Below, piece by piece: positions 60,622 to 64,000 of a DNA stretch of 64,000 bases. Each line of letters opens with the position of its first letter. Position 1 is the first letter of the stretch. The stretch comes from a virus: the IMG/VR virus record IMGVR_UViG_3300033149_004104, positions 62,001-126,000 of that record; one strand, given 5' to 3'. Made by a program: the position numbers and the translations under genes. The notes below the pieces were generated by a model that worked only from the letters and a program-made list of their open reading frames with translations, did no database searches and was not told the DNA's origin.

Positions 60622-61242
60622 CTACACTTTTTTTGTAATAACGTTATTATATTTATCTACTTCATATCCTTCAGATACGAGCTTCGACTTATTATCAAAA
60701 TATTTCCATCTGTTACGAGGATCAGTTATATCGTTTAAAATTTTTTTAAGAAAATATGTACAAGGAATTTTTAATTTAAATCTTTTTATTTCATTTGTTA
60801 CAAGATTTCTTATTATAAGTTCATCTACTTTCATAATTACTTTTTCTATTCGCCATTTTACTTCCTTTTCTTGAATAATCCCCCCACTTGGTGTAATATC
60901 CTTAAGGGATATATCCCCCCTTGAAACCATACAGTTAAGCTCCTCAGTTGTAAATTTCTGCTCATATTTAACAACTTGAATCATAATTGGATAATGCTCA
61001 TTTATAAGTTTTTGACGTATATCATAAATATTCGATTTCACATCTTTTGTAAAATCAAAATTAAAATCAAATAATTTTTTCTTTTTGTAATCTTTTCCTA
61101 CATAATGATAAAGAGTAACTCCTTTATCCGTTATGATAGGATTATGTAAAAAAAGGGGGGATTTAGAACAAAAATTTTTAAATCTTTTTTCAAATTCATC
61201 TAGAAAAATTCTCACATCAATTTTTTCATCATTTACTATCAT
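60622..61242 (-). CDS. Unknown protein of replication operon
   Basis: 206 residues, SD GAGG. No domain seen. Positively charged, helical start, ends EVDKYNNVITKKV. Between clamp and small basic protein, so probably in replication. Confidence 0.5.
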   Translation of the reverse strand: MIVNDEKIDVRIFLDEFEKRFKNFCSKSPLFLHNPIITDKGVTLYHYVGKDYKKKKLFDFNFDFTKDVKSNIYDIRQKLINEHYPIMIQVVKYEQKFTTEELNCMVSRGDISLKDITPSGGIIQEKEVKWRIEKVIMKVDELIIRNLVTNEIKRFKLKIPCTYFLKKILNDITDPRNRWKYFDNKSKLVSEGYEVDKYNNVITKKV

Positions 61243-61268
61243 TTGAGTATTACCTCGTTTCCTATATC

Positions 61269-62348
61269 TTAGTAATCTTTGAACTTGGATAGAGCAACAT
61301 GAATCTCTTTATTAGTCAAGCCTATAATATTATAGGCGTTCTTATCTTTATCAGTAAGATCAATCTGAATTAGAATATCAGAGTCATCAATAACATTGAT
61401 AGCTTCATAAAAGCTCCTTCTAGCGATCCAAAATCCATACCCAATTTGATCTTCATCAATTTTTTCAACGTTTACAACATGTTTAATTCTGGTATAAGCG
61501 TCGTCATCTGACTTTATTAATATGTGTTTTTCATCTATTGCCTCTATGTAAACTCTCTCATTTACCTCATTATAAACGAATTGCCCTACAAATTCGAGGT
61601 TTTCTAAAAAAGAGTCTTTTTTAATATGAATAAATTTATCATGTGTGTATAAATTTATAATATCATCTGAATCTAAATTTTCAGGTATCTTTAATTCTAA
61701 ATATTCAACAAATTGAATTTTTATTTCTTTATTTTCATCGCAAATAAAAAGTTGTTTTTTATCTTTATTAAAATAAATTTGTAATTCTCTGAACGGCAAT
61801 GCTTTTATAACAGAAACAACCGACCTGTTAAAATCTGCATGATAATCTATTTCTTGATCACTATTTAAGACGGCTTCATAAAGACACGTCCCATCCGTAC
61901 TTACAATCTTATTCTTATAAAAACGAACCCCCCCATAATTTCTAGCCGACTCATCACCGGCAAATTCCAAGCCTTTTATCATTTTTTGAATGCCCTCAGA
62001 ACTTAGGCTAAATTTCTTCGCATTATCAAAATCAAAATTTATATAATAAAAAAAATCAGAACCAGAGAACGAGTATAAATTATATTCATTATTTCCCACG
62101 CAAAAAGCTTTATTTTCTTTTACTTTTAACTCCTCAAAAATAGCACAAAGAGCAAGTAATTCCTTACCTGCTACATAGAAGTTATCCACTTTGTCTGGAT
62201 CAACAGTATGCTGAAATTGAACTTCAGCAATAAAATTATCGCTAGTTATTCTAAAAACAGATTCTTTAAAATCGAGATAAACCTGATTTTCATTGGCCAT
62301 TCTAACTAAGTTAGAAAATTTAGAAAATTTCTCTGTAATAATCTTCAA
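61269..62348 (-). CDS. dnaN: DNA polymerase sliding clamp, DnaN-like
   Basis: 359 residues from TTG after AAGGAGAAG. Three-domain beta-clamp pattern: KFSKFSNLVRMAN (N-terminal strand-helix), EGIQKMIKGLEFAGDESARN then YGGVRFYKNKIVSTDGTCLY in domain 2 (the TDG typical of clamps) and EAINVIDDSDILIQI near the end. Length fits DnaN (about 360). Divergent from cellular DnaN. Partner of the DnaX-like loader. It is the first minus gene after the divergent intergenic region. Confidence 0.75.
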   Translation of the reverse strand: MKIITEKFSKFSNLVRMANENQVYLDFKESVFRITSDNFIAEVQFQHTVDPDKVDNFYVAGKELLALCAIFEELKVKENKAFCVGNNEYNLYSFSGSDFFYYINFDFDNAKKFSLSSEGIQKMIKGLEFAGDESARNYGGVRFYKNKIVSTDGTCLYEAVLNSDQEIDYHADFNRSVVSVIKALPFRELQIYFNKDKKQLFICDENKEIKIQFVEYLELKIPENLDSDDIINLYTHDKFIHIKKDSFLENLEFVGQFVYNEVNERVYIEAIDEKHILIKSDDDAYTRIKHVVNVEKIDEDQIGYGFWIARRSFYEAINVIDDSDILIQIDLTDKDKNAYNIIGLTNKEIHVALSKFKDY

Positions 62349-62427
62349 TTTGCTTCTCCTTAATGCTTAATTTTTTACATGATATAATATATATTAATTT
62401 TAAGAAAATTTTAACTAACATTACACT
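62349..62427. promoter_or_regulatory. Divergent intergenic region with AT-rich promoter candidates
   Basis: 79 nt between the clamp gene (-) and the + strand pair. On + a TATAAT at 62383-62388 has TTAATG 17 nt upstream, a poor -35. On - a TATATTAT-rich stretch is also present. No SD is visible before the + ATG at 62428. Confidence 0.4.
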
Positions 62428-62823
62428 ATGAAGAATTTAACAACAATTCAAGTATTTATAGTGTTTCCAAAAAGAAAAGATAAATGGAAATATTATATTA
62501 ATGACAATCTTAAAGATAGTCATACTCTCCATCGTGATAAAATTCAACAACTCATATTACAATATATAAACTCTAAAGCTGGTAATCAAGTAATAGAGCA
62601 TCTAAACAAATATCATGCTTTCATAGTATATACAAAACAGAATAAAGTATATAGATTACAAGTCGATAAGGAGTCAGCATTTAAACAAATGAAAGAAAAA
62701 TTCAACAGAGAAGCATTTAATGCAGATAAAATTTATAAAAAAATAAAAAAAGAGCAAACAAAAAATGAAGATGATATGTTTATCTCTCAAAATAATGCGC
62801 TATTGAAAAAAATCTTAAAATAA
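62428..62823 (+). CDS. Unknown basic protein
   Basis: 131 residues, no SD. Contains FPKRKDKWKYYINDNLKDSH. Basic and helical; could bind nucleic acid. Overlaps the next ATG by one base (TAATG). Confidence 0.55.
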   Translation: MKNLTTIQVFIVFPKRKDKWKYYINDNLKDSHTLHRDKIQQLILQYINSKAGNQVIEHLNKYHAFIVYTKQNKVYRLQVDKESAFKQMKEKFNREAFNADKIYKKIKKEQTKNEDDMFISQNNALLKKILK

Positions 62824-63722
62824 TGTATCTTTTAAAAAAAACGCCTATGACCAACTTAAACGAAAAACAAAAAGAATTTCAATATCTTATTAACGACATT
62901 ACTAATGAAAAATCACTTTATTATCTTTTCACAAAGCACACAAAAGAACCGTCGTATAAAACAGAATATAAAATTATTTACAGACTTGTTAATCTGCAGT
63001 ATGACGATCAAATAATTGAAAAGTTTTTTAAAACTTTTATCTGGAAAAATACAAATCTTAAGCAAAACAGAATAAACTCTCTCCGATCGTCTATCCAAAA
63101 AGCCAGAGTCTATTATAATAACCATAAAAGCAAGTTTGACTATGAATATGATATAATTATTGGACAAGTAGACTACTTTACAGCTTTGACAGTTTATGAA
63201 AGAGTAACGCTTAGGGCAATTTTAAGAATTGCAAAAACTATAGGCCGATTCGATAATTTACAACTATCCTTAAGAAGAATAGCTAAAAAATCAGGAATAA
63301 CTCCTCCTGCGGTTAATAATAATATTAAGAAACTTATAAAAAAAGAAATTATAGCAAAAGTAAAAAAAGGTAAAATGAAAGTAGCTACAATTTACACCAT
63401 AAACAAAGATAGGATACTTAAATCTATTTTTTCCAAAGAAAATCTAAAAATAGATAGCGTATCTGTTAAATCTAGCAAAAATAAAACTAATGCGAGAATA
63501 TTCGGCGGGGGGGAGTTGGGCAAAACAGGGTATCTTATCTTAAATATGTTTTTAGACAACCCAAAAAAAGAATTTAGCATCCAGGAAATATCTAAAGCAT
63601 TAGCAATAAGTTTTCCAACCTCTAAAAAGAAAATTGATTTTTTAGAAAGAGAGAAATATTTAAAATCGAGAGAAGTAAAAACTAAAGGGAGACCTAAAAG
63701 AATGTATAGACTAAGAGATTGA
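62823..63722 (+). CDS. Winged-helix DNA-binding protein, possible replication initiator or regulator
   Basis: 299 residues. Two winged-helix regions: about 152-190 (LSLRRIAKKSGITPPAVNNN, IKKLIKKEIIAKVKKG) and about 245-296 (KEFSIQEISKALAISFPTSK, then KIDFLEREKYLKSR and a GRPKRMYRL wing). The N-terminal half is helical. A switch to + strand and the following inverted-repeat region suggest an initiator or regulator. The run GGCGGGGGGGAGTTGGGC is GC-rich. Not a named family. Confidence 0.6.
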   Translation: MYLLKKTPMTNLNEKQKEFQYLINDITNEKSLYYLFTKHTKEPSYKTEYKIIYRLVNLQYDDQIIEKFFKTFIWKNTNLKQNRINSLRSSIQKARVYYNNHKSKFDYEYDIIIGQVDYFTALTVYERVTLRAILRIAKTIGRFDNLQLSLRRIAKKSGITPPAVNNNIKKLIKKEIIAKVKKGKMKVATIYTINKDRILKSIFSKENLKIDSVSVKSSKNKTNARIFGGGELGKTGYLILNMFLDNPKKEFSIQEISKALAISFPTSKKKIDFLEREKYLKSREVKTKGRPKRMYRLRD

Positions 63723-64000
63723 AAGGGGGGACTTTTTTAAATAGATTAACAATTCTTATATTAATATATATATATTAATATTAATATATGAATTGTAAAC
63801 CTATTTAAAAAAGATCCTAATATATACTCCTGTTAAATATGATAAAAATATAGAAAATATGCCCGCCAAGTGCCGACTTAAATTTTTTTCTGTTTATGTG
63901 TATATTAGATATGTAAAGTAGAATTTGTGATATTGTATATCACATTTAAAAGATCATCTGAATAGATGATATAAAAAATTATTTATATTTATTTATAGGA
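63723..64000. other. Noncoding AT-rich end with inverted repeats
   Basis: 278 nt without a supported gene. It holds a nested inverted repeat at 63732-63813 and two short hairpins at 63927-63943 (GTGATAT/ATATCAC, 3-nt loop) and 63953-63970 (ATCATCT/AGATGAT, loop GAAT). Candidate terminator, origin or operator region. Confidence 0.65.
63732..63813. repeat. Nested 82-bp inverted repeat
   Basis: Outer arms CTTTTTTAAATAG (63732-63744) and CTATTTAAAAAAG (63801-63813) are perfect 13-bp complements. Inner arms CAATTC (63750) and GAATTG (63790). The centre is TATATTAATATATATATATT-like. Preceded by GGGGGG. Confidence 0.75.

Noticed and set aside
1-64000. CRISPR array, insertion sequence, integrase
   Set aside because: No regular direct repeats with spacers, no transposase or recombinase-like protein and no terminal inverted repeats of IS type were seen in reading the window.

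Overview
This window is about 64 kb of a large, AT-rich, tailed double-stranded DNA phage (or a prophage-like contig) with a contractile tail. Evidence for this is the order hub, spike, gp25-like wedge, gp6/J-like wedge, tail fibres, lysis genes, followed by a self-contained replication set: DnaG-type primase, DnaX-type clamp loader, family A DNA polymerase, sliding clamp, flap endonuclease and SNF2 helicase. It also carries an rIIA/rIIB pair. Genes are tightly packed, usually joined by ATGA or TAATG overlaps, with good Shine-Dalgarno (SD) sites and frequent TTG or GTG starts. The host cannot be named from the sequence. SD use and the peptidoglycan hydrolases only say that it is a walled bacterium.

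Layout. 1-15.6 kb (+): baseplate hub, spike, wedge and fibre genes, ending in a 2240-residue modular fibre. 15.6-19.2 kb (+): small proteins, a class 3 lipase, an M23-type endopeptidase and holin-like membrane proteins. 19.2-29 kb (-): primase, clamp loader, rIIB and rIIA homologues, a membrane coiled-coil protein, a recent tandem duplication and thymidylate kinase. 29-41.1 kb (-): a 12-kb glycan cassette with NeuA-like and NeuB-like nonulosonic (sialic) acid enzymes, GT29-like and several GT42/DUF115-like putative sialyltransferases, GT2, GT8 and GT-B glycosyltransferases, a sulfotransferase, a methyltransferase and a nucleotide-sugar dehydrogenase. 41.2-43.5 kb (-): cell-wall hydrolases and a sigma-70-like protein. 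43.5-51.1 kb (-): a run of small, mostly unknown, somewhat GC-richer genes punctuated by tRNA-like elements. 51.3-62.3 kb (-): core replication and repair genes. 62.4-63.7 kb (+): two genes, one with winged helices, followed by an AT-rich noncoding end with strong inverted repeats.

Three things stand out. (1) The dehydrogenase is broken into two adjacent genes that end and begin in the halves of a split intein. The intein sits exactly in front of the enzyme's catalytic cysteine, so protein trans-splicing would be needed to build the active site. (2) At least five intergenic spacers in the small-gene operon carry a shrunken tRNA-like fold (acceptor stem, GGTGGTTAG D-loop-like segment, canonical T arm, no anticodon arm). 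Most are followed by a conserved small hairpin and then an RBS. A larger relative sits in the 5' leader behind a near-perfect sigma-70 promoter. (3) A motif ACTAATATTATATG recurs at gene starts. In four genes lacking an SD it abuts the ATG, suggesting a phage promoter producing leaderless mRNAs, and the same motif precedes the phage's own sigma-like gene.

How the parts may work together (inference): the cassette would make and transfer acidic sugars to host surface or virion glycans, perhaps excluding competing phages or masking the cell. The sigma-like protein would switch on the ACTAATAT-motif units, which include baseplate, endolysin, NeuA and NeuB genes. The tRNA-like elements would act as processing or stability signals in one long polycistronic RNA.
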